From contig CAWBOJ010000006.1 in assembly GCA_963790405.1 (NCBI GenBank), positions 186,001 through 250,000 on the forward strand: DNA of 64,000 nucleotides, given 5' to 3'. The stretch comes from JBGSMX01 sp963790405. GTDB taxonomy: Bacteria > Actinomycetota > Coriobacteriia > Anaerosomatales > JAGXFU01. Under the pieces are notes generated by a model. That model ran no database searches and had not been told where the DNA came from. It saw only the letters and a program-made list of their open reading frames with translations. Positions 26,560-36,219 of the stretch are shown in pieces. Numbering within the stretch: position 1 is the stretch's first letter; each line of letters begins with the position of its first letter. A program made the position numbers and the translations under genes.

Positions 26560-27822
26560 CTACGCGTTCGGCGAGATGGGCTCGTCGGCCATTCGGAGTC
26601 CCTGGAGTTCCACGTCTTCGCGTGGCGGGCGCTCGCGATCGATGGCCCGAGCCTCACCGAGTGAGAGCAGCGCGACGGCTGAGGCGAAGAGTCCGCCTCC
26701 GATGAGTACCGCCTGGACACCGAATGCGGCTGCCAGAGCAGGGGCGAATGCAAGCGGGAGAACCTCGCCCGCCCGGCGGTGCACCTCTGAGATTCCCATG
26801 ACCCGGCCCACCGCGTAGGGCGGAGCGTCCCGGTGCATAAGGGTTCGCAGCATCGGCTCCATGAAGCCGATGAAGACCGCCCACACGTACGCTCCCACAG
26901 CGATGACCCGCAGATCGGGGCTACCCACGTAGAGAACGGTCCCCAGGCCGGTCAGACACACAGCGACCGCCAATCCGCGTGCCGAGATGAGCTTTCTCGG
27001 CAGGCGGGGGAGTAGAGCAGCTCCGGTCATGAATCCGAGCCCGAACAGCGAGTTCATCCAGCCGATGGTCTGCACTCCGGTTCCCACGACATCGCGGAAG
27101 AAGAGCGGTTCGAGAGCACCGAACGCGCCGAAGGCGAGCCACACCAAGCTTCCTGCCAGCACGTAGTAGCGTAGGCTGCGCATGCCGTAGACGATTCGCG
27201 TACCTTCGGTGAGCTGCGCGAACGCACCGCGCTTGCCCGTCTTGCCTTCGTGGATCAGCGGCGGCAGGGCGACTCGCGCGACGAGCAATGCTGCTACGAG
27301 GGATGTGGCGGCGTCGAGCGCGAAGATCCAGTCGACGCTGACGTATGTGACGAGTATGGCGCCGATCGCCGGTCCTACTGCGAACGATAACGAGCCGGCG
27401 CCCTCGATCCATGCGTTGATCTTCTCGAGCCGGATGCCCTCATGTGCGAGGAACGGCGCGAACGACGCGCCTGCTGTCATCACCGGTGCGCCGACGAAGC
27501 CCCAGATTGCCACCATCACGGTGAGTTGCGGAAGCGTATCCACCCAGATCATCGCTATCGCAGCAGGCACGAACAACACCTCTGCGGCCATCAACACCCT
27601 GCGCGGTCCGAAGCGATCGATTAGCACGCCCGCGTTGATGCTGCCCAGTATCGAAGCCACGGACAGTGCGAACATGACGATTGCGAGTTGGCTGGCCGTT
27701 GCGTCCAAGACGTACGCGGCTTTTCCCCATACTCCGATGAAGAAAGCCGCCTCGCTGCCGGCCCGGGACAGGAAGCGTGCGGCGACTACACGATATACAT
27801 CTCTCATGCTCGTGCCCGACAC
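26560..27822 (-). CDS. MFS transporter, MFS_3/EntS-like
   Basis: A 420-residue major facilitator with about 12 hydrophobic segments, and the loop 2-3 motif region GVLIDRFGPRRVLM typical of the superfamily. The overall pattern is that of drug or siderophore exporters of the MFS_3 type. The substrate is unknown. The GTG at 27822 has GGGGGG 8 bases upstream; an ATG at 27807 is an alternative. It is transcribed in the same direction as the giant surface protein but ends 91 bp before it. Confidence 0.85.
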   Translation of the reverse strand: MSGTSMRDVYRVVAARFLSRAGSEAAFFIGVWGKAAYVLDATASQLAIVMFALSVASILGSINAGVLIDRFGPRRVLMAAEVLFVPAAIAMIWVDTLPQLTVMVAIWGFVGAPVMTAGASFAPFLAHEGIRLEKINAWIEGAGSLSFAVGPAIGAILVTYVSVDWIFALDAATSLVAALLVARVALPPLIHEGKTGKRGAFAQLTEGTRIVYGMRSLRYYVLAGSLVWLAFGAFGALEPLFFRDVVGTGVQTIGWMNSLFGLGFMTGAALLPRLPRKLISARGLAVAVCLTGLGTVLYVGSPDLRVIAVGAYVWAVFIGFMEPMLRTLMHRDAPPYAVGRVMGISEVHRRAGEVLPLAFAPALAAAFGVQAVLIGGGLFASAVALLSLGEARAIDRERPPREDVELQGLRMADEPISPNA

Positions 27823-28076
27823 GACTTCGACCCCCCTCAGTACCTTCTATACAGCAAAGCCGCGAGCGTATACGTTACCACTCGCGCGCTCGTGCGAAAA
27901 GGTGGGCAGAAACGAAGAAGGGCAGGTCGTGCACCCTGACAGCGCGAGGCTGCATCATCGAAAGAGGGGAGGGTGGCGGGCTCGCCAACAAGAGCATAGA
28001 CCTATACGTGAGCCTTACACGTGGGCGGTCGTTCGAGGTCCCGCCGGGTTTGCCGCCGGGTCGTAGCGGATCGATG
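27823..28076. other. Intergenic, no feature recognised
   Basis: The 254 bases between the MFS gene start and the small gene at 28077 contain overlapping open frames without ribosome sites. A patch reading GCGTATACGTTACC at about 27866-27880 is moderately AT-rich and could belong to the MFS promoter. Nothing else is supported. Confidence 0.4.
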
Positions 28077-28268
28077 CTACTGAGTAGTCGTGGCGCCTTT
28101 GCGTACCTGTCGCTCGAAGCGCTCGCGACGCGACTCGTGCTCCTGTTCGACATAGAGGTCGGAGGAGTGGTCGGCTGCGACCTCGCCGGCATCTCTATCT
28201 GATCTTGCGGTCCGACCGGGGCCCTGCGAGTTGCTCGGCGATCCATACAACGGGACTGCGTGCGCCAT
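28077..28268 (-). CDS. Small charged hypothetical protein, 63 aa
   Basis: The ATG at 28268 lies 6 bases after AGGGGG. The product starts MAHAVPLYGSPS and ends in a highly charged helix (VEQEHESRRERFERQVRKG), suggesting a small soluble, partly disordered protein. No membrane segment or Cys. It stands alone between the MFS gene and pncB, and its function is unknown. Translation signals and amino-acid composition support it better than the overlapping frames. Confidence 0.5.
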   Translation of the reverse strand: MAHAVPLYGSPSNSQGPGRTARSDRDAGEVAADHSSDLYVEQEHESRRERFERQVRKGATTTQ

Positions 28269-28500
28269 GGCGTACCCCCTACGTGTCGACCAGCGCGCGT
28301 CTTGATCCTCGACGGCAAGTGTTGCGTGCCGCATCCCTTATACCCCCGCGGAGGCGCGAGCGATACACCGTTCGCCGGAGTTAACATCGTTTTCAGATAG
28401 CGCGCGAACGCGATGGTTGCATGTTGGACAGATGAGGTAGGTTCAATACCTGACGACAGCCGGGTATGTTCCGGTCGATGTGACCGCCGAGAGGAAGGTA

Positions 28501-29973
28501 GTGCGTGTGGGAATCTGCGGGTGGCACGGGTCTCCTGGTCTGTTCACCGACCTCTACGAGCTCACCATGGCCAATGGGTTCCACGTTTCCGGGACCGATG
28601 GCCTTGAAGCTTGCTTCTACCTGGCGTTTCGCGACAATCCGTTCGGCGGAGGCTTCTCGGTAGCATGTGGGCTGGAACAGGCGGTCGAGTATCTCGAGCA
28701 CCTCACATTCTCTGACGAAGACATCGCGTTTCTTGCCGAGCAGACTGGCAACGATGGTGCTCCGATCTTCGACGCCACGTTCCTCGAGCGACTGCGCGAT
28801 TTCGAGTTCGATTGCGACGTCGATGCCGTGCCCGAGGGCACGGTCGTGTTTCCCGGTGAGCCCATAGTCACGGTGACCGGGCCGATAATCGCAGCCCAGC
28901 TCGTCGAGACTGCCCTGCTCAATATCATCAATTTCCAGACGCTCGTGGCGACCAAGGCAGCTCGTGTCGTGCATGCAGCAGCGGGTGACCCGGTCGTCGA
29001 ATTCGGTCTTCGGCGAGCGCAAGGTCCCGACGGCGGACTGTCAGCGAGTCGCGCGGCCTACATAGGTGGCTGTACAGGCACTTCGAACACCCTTGCGGCA
29101 CGCGAGTACGGGATTCCCGTCGCGGGCACCCATGCTCACAGCTGGGTGATGGCCTTCGGCGACGAGCTTGAGGCGTTCGAGGCCTATGCCGATGCGATGC
29201 CGAATAACTGCACCTTCCTCGTCGATACCTACGACACACTGCGCGGTGTGGAGCGTGCGGCGAAGGTTGCGACTCGCCTGCGCGAGCAAGGTCACGAGAT
29301 GGTGGGGATCCGCATCGACTCGGGGGACCTGAGCTGGCTCTCAATACACGCCCGGGCCATCCTCGACGAAGCGGGCTTTCCGGAGGCCAAGATCGTCGCG
29401 AGCAACGAGCTCGACGAGTACTTGATCGAGAGCCTCAAGGACCAAGGCGCAGCTATCGATCTGTGGGGTGTAGGCACGAAGATGGTGACCGGATACGATC
29501 AGCCGGCGCTTGGCGGTGTGTACAAGCTGTCCGCAGTTCGACGTCCCGGCGGTGAGTGGGAACCACGGCTCAAGGTCTCCGAGCAGACCGCCAAGATCAC
29601 GACTCCGGGAGTCTTGGGTGTCAAGCGATACGCGCATGAGGGCGCGTGGGTCGGCGACATGATCTACGACGTGAGTGGCCCGGGCTCCGACGCGCCGGTG
29701 ATGGTCGACCCGGGGGATCCTACCCGACGCAAGTCACTTGAGGGAGCGACCGGCGATGATCTTCTCGTGCCGATCTTCCGCGCAGGAACGCGCGTGTACG
29801 ACCTGCCAGCTTTGACGCAGGTGCGCGACCGCGTGCGCGAACAGATCGCTCAACTCGATCCGTCGATCGTCAGGTTCTTGAACCCGCATGTCTACCCGGT
29901 CGGCCTCGAGCACGGCCTTCATGACAAGAGGCTGAGGCTGATAATGGAAGCGCGCGGCGTGGACGCGGAGTAA
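28501..29973 (+). CDS. pncB: Nicotinate phosphoribosyltransferase
   Basis: About 490 residues. It makes nicotinate mononucleotide from nicotinate and PRPP in the Preiss-Handler NAD salvage route. Landmarks are LFTDLYELTMANG at the N terminus, FGLRRAQGPDG around the catalytic region, GTHAHSWVMAF with the active-site His, RIDSGDL, and the late KRYAHEGAWVGDM segment. The start is one of several GTGs after AGGAAGG (28492-28498): 28501 is given, 28507 and 28480 are possible. The nicotinamidase gene follows after 25 bases, so the pair forms a complete nicotinamide-to-NaMN module. Confidence 0.95.
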   Translation: MRVGICGWHGSPGLFTDLYELTMANGFHVSGTDGLEACFYLAFRDNPFGGGFSVACGLEQAVEYLEHLTFSDEDIAFLAEQTGNDGAPIFDATFLERLRDFEFDCDVDAVPEGTVVFPGEPIVTVTGPIIAAQLVETALLNIINFQTLVATKAARVVHAAAGDPVVEFGLRRAQGPDGGLSASRAAYIGGCTGTSNTLAAREYGIPVAGTHAHSWVMAFGDELEAFEAYADAMPNNCTFLVDTYDTLRGVERAAKVATRLREQGHEMVGIRIDSGDLSWLSIHARAILDEAGFPEAKIVASNELDEYLIESLKDQGAAIDLWGVGTKMVTGYDQPALGGVYKLSAVRRPGGEWEPRLKVSEQTAKITTPGVLGVKRYAHEGAWVGDMIYDVSGPGSDAPVMVDPGDPTRRKSLEGATGDDLLVPIFRAGTRVYDLPALTQVRDRVREQIAQLDPSIVRFLNPHVYPVGLEHGLHDKRLRLIMEARGVDAE

Positions 29974-29998
29974 TGCGGTTCGAACGGAGGGTAGTGGC

Positions 29999-30616
29999 GT
30001 GAAAGCGCTCGTGCTTGTCGACATCCAGAACGACTTCATGCCCTTCGGTGCGTTGCCTGTGGCCGACGGGGACGCGGTAGTCGCCACGGCGAACGAGCTG
30101 ATGCCGCAGTTCAAGTTCGTAGTGGCCACCCAGGACTGGCATCCGGTCGGCCACGCGAGCTTTGCCTCGAACCACCCGGGTTCCGCACCCGGAGACACCG
30201 CCGAGATAGACGGTCGACCGCAGGTATTGTGGCCCGATCACTGCGTTCAGAACTCGCCAGGCGCGTCGTTTCACTCGGCACTCGACATCGGCGGCATCCA
30301 TCACGTCGTGCGCAAGGGGACAGACCCGCATGTCGACTCGTACAGCGGCCTTTTCGACAACTATCACCTTAAGGCGACGGGCATGGAGGGCATTTTGCGC
30401 GATGCCGGCGTCGCGAGCATCGTCGTGATGGGCCTCGCGACTGACTTCTGCGTGCGCTTCACGGTGCTCGACGCGCTCGATCTCGGCTTCGGGGTCGAGG
30501 TGGTCGAGCACGGGTGCCGTGCCGTCGATCTGCAACCGGGTGACGGTCGCGCTGCACTGAGAGAGATGGAGTCCGGTGGCGCCCGCATCGTTTCATCCGA
30601 GAATATGCGGCCCTAG
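29999..30616 (+). CDS. pncA: Nicotinamidase / isochorismatase-family hydrolase
   Basis: A 205-residue cysteine hydrolase converting nicotinamide to nicotinate. Catalytic triad residues are visible: Asp10 region (LVDIQNDF), Lys in VVRKGTD and Cys in GLATDFCVRFT. The metal-binding region DWHPVGHASF matches PncA. The GTG at 29999 has GGAGGG 8 bases upstream. It is directly downstream of pncB and supplies that enzyme's substrate. Confidence 0.95.
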   Translation: MKALVLVDIQNDFMPFGALPVADGDAVVATANELMPQFKFVVATQDWHPVGHASFASNHPGSAPGDTAEIDGRPQVLWPDHCVQNSPGASFHSALDIGGIHHVVRKGTDPHVDSYSGLFDNYHLKATGMEGILRDAGVASIVVMGLATDFCVRFTVLDALDLGFGVEVVEHGCRAVDLQPGDGRAALREMESGGARIVSSENMRP

Positions 30617-30689
30617 CTGCGTATCCTCGGCAGAGCTTCCCTCGTTGCCATAGGTAGGAGAAGGAGCCTCTGCAAGTTGGGACGTTGCG

Positions 30690-31574
30690 ATGTTCGAGAC
30701 GGCCATAGTCTGTACGGATCTATCGTCGGACTCCGACGCGCTCGTTTCGTGCTCGGCCGGGCTTGCCGCGCTCGGCGTACGCGAGGCGATTCTCGCTCAT
30801 GTCATCGACGTCTCCGACGATCCCAGAGGCTTGTACGCGGGCACAGACGAAGCCGAAGAGACGTACCAGCGCCAGTACGATTCGCTCGTGCGCTCGGGAT
30901 TGGATGTGCGCGTCGAAGCGTTGGTCGGACGCCCGGCCTTCTCGCTTGAAGAAGTCCGCCGACGCTACGCCGCCGATCTTCTCGTTATCGGGTGCAGAAG
31001 AGTCGGCGAGTTCGGAGAGTCATTGTCCGGCAGCATATCGGCGGATTTGCTCCAGCTGAGCGAGACGCCGCTTCTGTTGGCATCGCTGCCAGCTCGGACG
31101 GAAGATTCTGACGCGGTAGGCATGCCCTGTGCGATTCTGCGCAAGGTGCTGTGTTGTGTCGATCCACCGGACACCTCGTCGAACGTGTTCGACAAGCTCG
31201 TCGAGCTGATCGATCGGGGAGCGACAGATATCACGTTGCTGCACGTGCAGGATCGCAGGCTCAGTCTGGACCATTCGGATCGCTCGCTGCCAGAGCATGA
31301 CTGCTGTGATGCGGTTCGGATGGCGCGCATGCGCGATCAGCTGCTGGCCGCTGGCGCCGAGTCGGTGCGTGCAGAGTTGAGCTACGGGTCACCGACCGAT
31401 GAACTCACCAGCCGGGCGTCGTCGGGAGAGTATTCGCTGATAGTGCTGGGGAATCGAGCTCAGTGTTCGCCTCATGAGTCGCACACACTGGGTGAAGCAA
31501 GCGACAACGTGATCCGAGCGTCGATGACGCCGGTGCTTCTGGTGCCGTTCGGCGAGATGGCCGTGGTCGGCTAG
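30690..31574 (+). CDS. Universal stress protein with two UspA domains
   Basis: A 294-residue tandem UspA-fold protein. Domain 1 (about 1-140) begins with FETAIVCTDLSSDSDAL and ends with LLVIGCRRVGE and the following Ser-rich loop. Domain 2 (about 150-290) begins ILRKVLCCVDPPDTSSN and ends LIVLGNRAQ. Canonical ATP-binding Gly-x2-Gly-x9-Gly(Ser/Thr) spacing is only partly kept, so nucleotide binding is unsure. Its TAG stop overlaps the stop of the convergent gene in a CTAG. It follows pncA by 73 bases with no terminator visible. Confidence 0.88.
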   Translation: MFETAIVCTDLSSDSDALVSCSAGLAALGVREAILAHVIDVSDDPRGLYAGTDEAEETYQRQYDSLVRSGLDVRVEALVGRPAFSLEEVRRRYAADLLVIGCRRVGEFGESLSGSISADLLQLSETPLLLASLPARTEDSDAVGMPCAILRKVLCCVDPPDTSSNVFDKLVELIDRGATDITLLHVQDRRLSLDHSDRSLPEHDCCDAVRMARMRDQLLAAGAESVRAELSYGSPTDELTSRASSGEYSLIVLGNRAQCSPHESHTLGEASDNVIRASMTPVLLVPFGEMAVVG

Positions 31575-32146
31575 AACAGGTCGCCGAGCCCTTCCATCGT
31601 CTCGCTCGCGTACTCGAGGTGCCAGTCTTCGAGTGAGAGATACAAGGTGGGGTTGAAGACGATTCCCATCGCCTTGATCAGCTCGATCACGGTTTCGAGT
31701 AGGAATTCGCTTTGAATCAGGTGGTCCATGAGCGGCGTACAGATGTAGTCGTTGGTACGCGGCATCGGCGTCCAGAAGAACTTCTCCTTGGCGGTCTTCA
31801 CAATCAGGTCGAGGACGAGGTTGCCTGCGGTGGTGACGACCACCTCGTAGCCGTCGGGAGTCCGGGTGGCAAGAGACGCAAGGTCTTTGTTGAGGCGGGC
31901 CACTTTCACAAGCGTGGTCTCGTCTACGGCCATCTGGAACGGTGAAGCCGGCAGTGACTTGAAGACCTCACGCAGGTTGATCGCCGTCACCAGTGTCTTC
32001 TCGGGCACGTTTCTGAGAAGCAAGTCGAGTGCGATGTTCGCCTCAACAACCGAGGTGGCATTCAAGACAATGCGGAAGAGGTACTTGGTGTCCGGTGTGT
32101 AGTGCGGCCTGATCTGCCCCAGACTGTGCGTAGTCGTAGTCAGCAC
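31571..32146 (-). CDS. Conserved hypothetical protein, 191 aa
   Basis: I do not recognise this protein. It is soluble, with alternating helical and strand-like stretches (LFRIVLNATSVVEANIALDLLLRN and AGNLVLDLIVKTAKEKF are not interrupted by charges typical of membrane segments). The GTG at 32146 has AGGGGC 8 bases upstream. It converges on the universal stress protein gene with a 4-base overlap of stops, and its promoter must lie in the 198-base gap before the cDPGS-like gene. Confidence 0.6.
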   Translation of the reverse strand: MLTTTTHSLGQIRPHYTPDTKYLFRIVLNATSVVEANIALDLLLRNVPEKTLVTAINLREVFKSLPASPFQMAVDETTLVKVARLNKDLASLATRTPDGYEVVVTTAGNLVLDLIVKTAKEKFFWTPMPRTNDYICTPLMDHLIQSEFLLETVIELIKAMGIVFNPTLYLSLEDWHLEYASETMEGLGDLF

Positions 32147-32344
32147 GTGGTATCGCCCCTATGAGGTTGTGTACGGTTGCCTGATATCCCGCGTCTTGTA
32201 TATCGACAACGCATAAGTGTGACCTGAGGACACGCGGATGAACGGAGGAGGAGCGTCGCCGAGCGGGTGTGGACGCCGTTCAGCCGCGTCCGACGTAGGT
32301 GCCGAACGCCTTTTCTCGTGCCGAGAAGACCCGAATGCCGAGAT

Positions 32345-33690
32345 CTACCCCGCGAGTCCGTTGTCTGCCACGAATCGCGCAATCACGTCGTCGAACGACG
32401 GGTCACCGACCGGCTCGACGCGGTATGTCACGCGCACGGCCGGGTGTCCGAAGTCGACAAGTCGGCGCAGGTCGATAGGCGTGCCCACGACCACTGCGTC
32501 GCACGGGGTCGCCTGGATCGTGGCGGCGAGATCCGCGAGCTGTTCAGCCGAGTAGCCCATCGCAGGCAGCACTTCGGTCAGGTGCGAGTACTTCTCGAGC
32601 GTGGCCTTCACCGATCCGACCGCGTAGGGGCGGGGGTCGACGAGCTCGGCAGCACCGTGCTCGCGCGCGGCGAGCGCGCCGGCGCCGTATGCCATGCCGC
32701 CGTGGGTGACGGTGGGACCATCCTCGATCACGAGCACGCGCTTGCCTGCGATCGCCGAGGGGTCGTCGGTGTCGATAACCGAGGCGGTCGTGACGAGAGT
32801 CGCGTTGGGGTTGAAGCGCGCGGCGGCCTCGCGCAGCGCCTTGACGTTGGCGGGGTCGGCCGAGTCGACCTTGTTGATGACGAGCACGTCGGCACGCAAG
32901 AAGTTCGTCTCGCCCGGGTAGTACGCGCGCTCGTCTCCGGGACGGTGCGGGTCGAGCGCGACGATTTCGAGGTCGGGTGCGATGAAGGGCATGTCGTTGT
33001 TGCCGCCGTCCCAGATGATGACGTCGGCTTCCTTCTCGGCCTCGCGGACAATGGCCTCGTAGTCGACACCGGCGAAGACCACGACTCCGATGTCGATGAG
33101 ATGCTCGTACTCCTCGCGTTCCTCGATGGTCACACCGAAACGGTCGAGGTCCTCGATGGACGCGTAGCGCTCGACTGCCATGCGCGACAGGTCGCGGTAG
33201 GGCATGGGGTGACGGATGTCGACGGCCGTGATGCCGCGCTCGTCGAGTAGCTTCCAGACGCGCTTGGAGATGCCGCTCTTGCCCACGCCGGTTCGCACCG
33301 CGCATACCGATACGACCGGCACGTTGGCTTTGACGAAGGTGTCGCGCACTCCGATGAGCTCGAAAGTCCGCACCGCATGCGAGTACGAGCGAGGCCTTGT
33401 GCATGACGTTTTCGTGGCTGACGTCGCTGTAGGCGAACACGACGGTGTCGACATCGTTGGCGGCGATGAGCGCGGGCAGCTCGGCCTCGGGGCGGATCTT
33501 GATACCAGCGGGATAGCAGAGGTCCTGCGAGGTCCGGCGGGAACATGCGGTCGTCGATTCCGGGTATCTGCTCGGCGGTGAACGCGACCACCTCCACGCT
33601 CTCGTCGTCGCGATAGCGGGTCAGGAAGTCGTGAAAATCACGTCCGGCGGCCCCCATGATGACGATGCGTTCGCGGTTGGAATCGGCCAC
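32345..33690 (-). CDS. Cyclic 2,3-diphosphoglycerate synthase-like GTPase (COG2403), frame broken twice
   Basis: Read across two +1 breaks (near 33516 and 33364) this is a 447-residue protein; 1,346 bases minus two is divisible by three. The N terminus (RIVIMGAAGRDFHDF, then EVVAFTAEQIPGIDDR), the middle VVFAYSDVSHENVMHKAS and the P-loop VCAVRTGVGKSGISKRV match the cDPGS/COG2403 family. Later motifs are IIWDGGNNDMPF, DPHRPG and LVINKVDSAD. In methanogens this enzyme makes the thermoprotectant cyclic 2,3-diphosphoglycerate; in bacteria the role is not settled. The GTG start at 33690 has GGGAGGA upstream. Whether the breaks are real or artefacts is undecided. Confidence 0.82.
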
Positions 33691-33862
33691 GCGATCAGTC
33701 CTCCCTCGCACGATGTGATGTTGGGAACGTATATATATGTATGTCTTCTGAATAGAATCGCAGACCGTGAGGTCTGGCGCCAGCATTTGACGACCCTCGG
33801 GAGCCGCCTTGAGGCGAGCGGCTCGTGTATCGTGTTGAGCGAGAGATTAAGGAGGGGTGCCG

Positions 33863-34750
33863 ATGTCGGTCAGAATCGTCACGGACAGCACATCATATCT
33901 TCCCGCCGAGCAGCGTTCCCAGTACGGCATCGCGGTTGTATCTCTAACGGTATCGTTCGCCGACGGCACGTCGAAGCGCGAGCTGGATATCGACGACACC
34001 TGGTTCTACCGGCACATGTCGCGAACCGGTGAGATTCCGACATCGTCTCAGCCGGCCGTGGCCGAGATGGCCGAGGCGTTTTCGAAGATCGTCGACGTGG
34101 GCGATGAGGTTGTCGGCGTGTTCATCTCCTCGGCGATGAGCGGAACGTTCGAGACTGCGCAGCTCGCGCGGAACATGGTGCTCGAACGCATTCCAGAGGC
34201 GAAGATCGAGCTGGTGGACTCGAGAGCGAACTCGATGCAGCTCGGGATGTGCGCGCTGCAAGCGGCGCGCGCGGCGGAGAAGGGTGGGGACATCGAGGCG
34301 GTTGCACAAGCTGCGCGCAACACGGTGTCGCGAACGCGTTTCTTGTTCACTCCGCACGATCTTGAGTATCTCAAGCGCGGTGGACGCATCGGCGGCGCAT
34401 CGGCGTTGCTGGGCTCGCTGCTCCAGGTCAAGCCGATTCTCACCATCGAGGACGGCGAGGTGGATACGTGGGCCAAGGTGCGCACGAAGCGGCGTGCCAT
34501 GGCGCGCATCGTCGATGATCTTGCCGCGGAGGCGAAGTTCGCCACGCTCGAAGAGGTTGCCATCCATCACATCGACGATCTCGCCGAAGGCGAGGAACTG
34601 GCCGCTTTGGTCGCCGAGAAGACCGATCTGGACGTTCTCATGGTCGCGATCGGCCCCGTGGTCGGATTGCACGTGGGGCCGGGGACGGTCGGCGTCGTGA
34701 TGCGAACGCGCGACGAAGTACGCTCGCTCAAGGAGGCGACTCACGCTTGA
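33863..34750 (+). CDS. DegV-family fatty-acid-binding protein
   Basis: A 295-residue DegV protein, a family that binds fatty acids (FakB-like) and presents them to a fatty-acid kinase. The start VRIVTDSTSYLP, the SSAMSGTFETAQ loop and the RTRFLFTPHDLEYLKRGGRIG motif are diagnostic. The ATG at 33863 is 5 bases after AAGGAGGGG; a GTG at 33857 overlaps that site. The stop overlaps the next gene's TTG start (TTGA). No fakA-like kinase gene is in the window. An AT-rich patch (33729-33745) in the divergent region probably holds the promoter. Confidence 0.93.
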   Translation: MSVRIVTDSTSYLPAEQRSQYGIAVVSLTVSFADGTSKRELDIDDTWFYRHMSRTGEIPTSSQPAVAEMAEAFSKIVDVGDEVVGVFISSAMSGTFETAQLARNMVLERIPEAKIELVDSRANSMQLGMCALQAARAAEKGGDIEAVAQAARNTVSRTRFLFTPHDLEYLKRGGRIGGASALLGSLLQVKPILTIEDGEVDTWAKVRTKRRAMARIVDDLAAEAKFATLEEVAIHHIDDLAEGEELAALVAEKTDLDVLMVAIGPVVGLHVGPGTVGVVMRTRDEVRSLKEATHA

Positions 34751-35328
34751 GAGTAGTCGCAGTCAACGGATCGGCACGCGCTGGTGGGAACACGGCCACG
34801 TTGCTCGAGGCCGCGCTTGCCCCGCTTCGCGAGGCCGGTATCGAATGCGAGCTGATCGAACTTGCCGGCAAGCGGGTGGAGGGATGCACCGCGTGCGGCG
34901 TGTGTCGCAAGGAACGCGACCGGCGCTGCCACGGGCGCGACGACTTCGGCAACGAAGTGATCGTCGCTCTGGACGAGGCTGACGGCATCTTGCTGGGCTC
35001 ACCGGTCTACTTCGCCGACGTCACGGCCGAGATGAAAGCGCTTATCGACCGGCTCGGCTATGTCGCGCGTGGCAACGACAACATGTTGGTGCGCAAGCCG
35101 GGCGCGGGTGTGGTGGCGGTGCGGCGAGCCGGAGCGATGCACGCCCTGGATACGATCAACCACCTGTTCGGGATCGGCGAGATGATCCTGGTGGGGTCGA
35201 GCTACTGGAACGTAGGTATCGGCGGCCCGAAGGGTGCGGTCGAATCCGACGAAGAGGGCCTCGAGACCATGCGGCGCCTGGGCGAGAATCTGGCCTGGGT
35301 GCTTGAGCGATTGGGACCACGCGAGTAG
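34747..35328 (+). CDS. NADPH-dependent FMN reductase / flavodoxin-fold oxidoreductase
   Basis: A 193-residue flavodoxin-like protein of the IsdB-type/iron-sulfur flavoprotein group. FMN-binding motif near the N terminus (VVAVNGSARAGGNTATLL), then a cysteine cluster (GCTACGVCRKERDRRC) where iron-sulfur flavoproteins bind a cluster, and GSPVYFADVTAEMKALIDR, which forms the second FMN loop. The TTG at 34747 overlaps the DegV stop; GGAGG lies 12 bases upstream, so coupling is likely. Confidence 0.9.
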   Translation: MRVVAVNGSARAGGNTATLLEAALAPLREAGIECELIELAGKRVEGCTACGVCRKERDRRCHGRDDFGNEVIVALDEADGILLGSPVYFADVTAEMKALIDRLGYVARGNDNMLVRKPGAGVVAVRRAGAMHALDTINHLFGIGEMILVGSSYWNVGIGGPKGAVESDEEGLETMRRLGENLAWVLERLGPRE

Positions 35329-35394
35329 CCGACCACGGTTGCTCCGGCGCGTGCACCTGCCTGTCCGTCCCTGCGAGACCGCAAAGGAGTCCCG

Positions 35395-36219
35395 GTGTTC
35401 GTTGCGGATCGAGAGTTCGCTGCTCGCATCGAACGGATGGTGGTCGACGAGTACACGGAATTCGTCCGACTCGCCAAGGTTTTGTACCCGGCGACGCGCG
35501 CGACCGTCATGCCGTTCGCGGGTGGTGTAGCACTCTATGGCGGCGACGAGATCCCGTTTTGTGATGCCGGGGGTTTTGGCGTCGACGATGCGCCTGAGAC
35601 GAGCGAGGTCGATGCGCTCGCTGACTTCTACGACGAACGCGGCGTCGAGTCGACCGTGCTGCTGCCCTCGCTTGCTTCCCCCGCTCTCATCCCGGAGTTC
35701 ACGAGACGCGGCTGGAACCCGACCAGCTTCGAGGACGTGTTCGCGCTTCCGATGGAGGACCGTGCGGCCGAGGCGTGCGTGGAGTCGGCCTGGGCGGGCA
35801 TCGACATCCGGGTGGTTCGCAACGATCAGCGCGATGAGTGGGGTCGATGCGTTGCGGCAGGGTTTGCGACTGACGCGCCCAGCGAGCGCGAACTGCGCTT
35901 CGGTCGCATCATCGCGGCTCGTCCGGATACCACGTTCGTGTGGGCGTGGGTCGGCGGCAAGCCCGTCGCGACTGGCGAGCTGGCTGTGGTAGATGGCGTG
36001 GGTTGGCTGTCGGCCGACACGACCTTGCCCGACTACCGTGGCCGCGGCATCCAGCAGGCGCTGCAGCGCTACCGGATCGCGCTTGCCCGCGATCGCGGAT
36101 GCGAGCTTGCGATCACCGAAGCGGTGCCCGGCGGCCCGTCGCATCGCAACATCCAGCGGGTCGGTTTCCGGCAGGCTTACACGCATCTGCTGATGACGAG
36201 GCGACCGAACGGTGGCTGA
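35395..36219 (+). CDS. GNAT-family N-acetyltransferase
   Basis: A 274-residue protein. The C-terminal half (about 130-270) is a GNAT fold with the acetyl-CoA motif DYRGRGIQQALQRYRIALA and beta strands around VATGELAVVDGVGWLS. The N-terminal 120 residues resemble the first domain of two-domain GNATs. Starts at a GTG after AAAGGAG. The stop overlaps the start of the GH1 gene by 8 bases. Substrate unknown. Confidence 0.87.
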   Translation: MFVADREFAARIERMVVDEYTEFVRLAKVLYPATRATVMPFAGGVALYGGDEIPFCDAGGFGVDDAPETSEVDALADFYDERGVESTVLLPSLASPALIPEFTRRGWNPTSFEDVFALPMEDRAAEACVESAWAGIDIRVVRNDQRDEWGRCVAAGFATDAPSERELRFGRIIAARPDTTFVWAWVGGKPVATGELAVVDGVGWLSADTTLPDYRGRGIQQALQRYRIALARDRGCELAITEAVPGGPSHRNIQRVGFRQAYTHLLMTRRPNGG

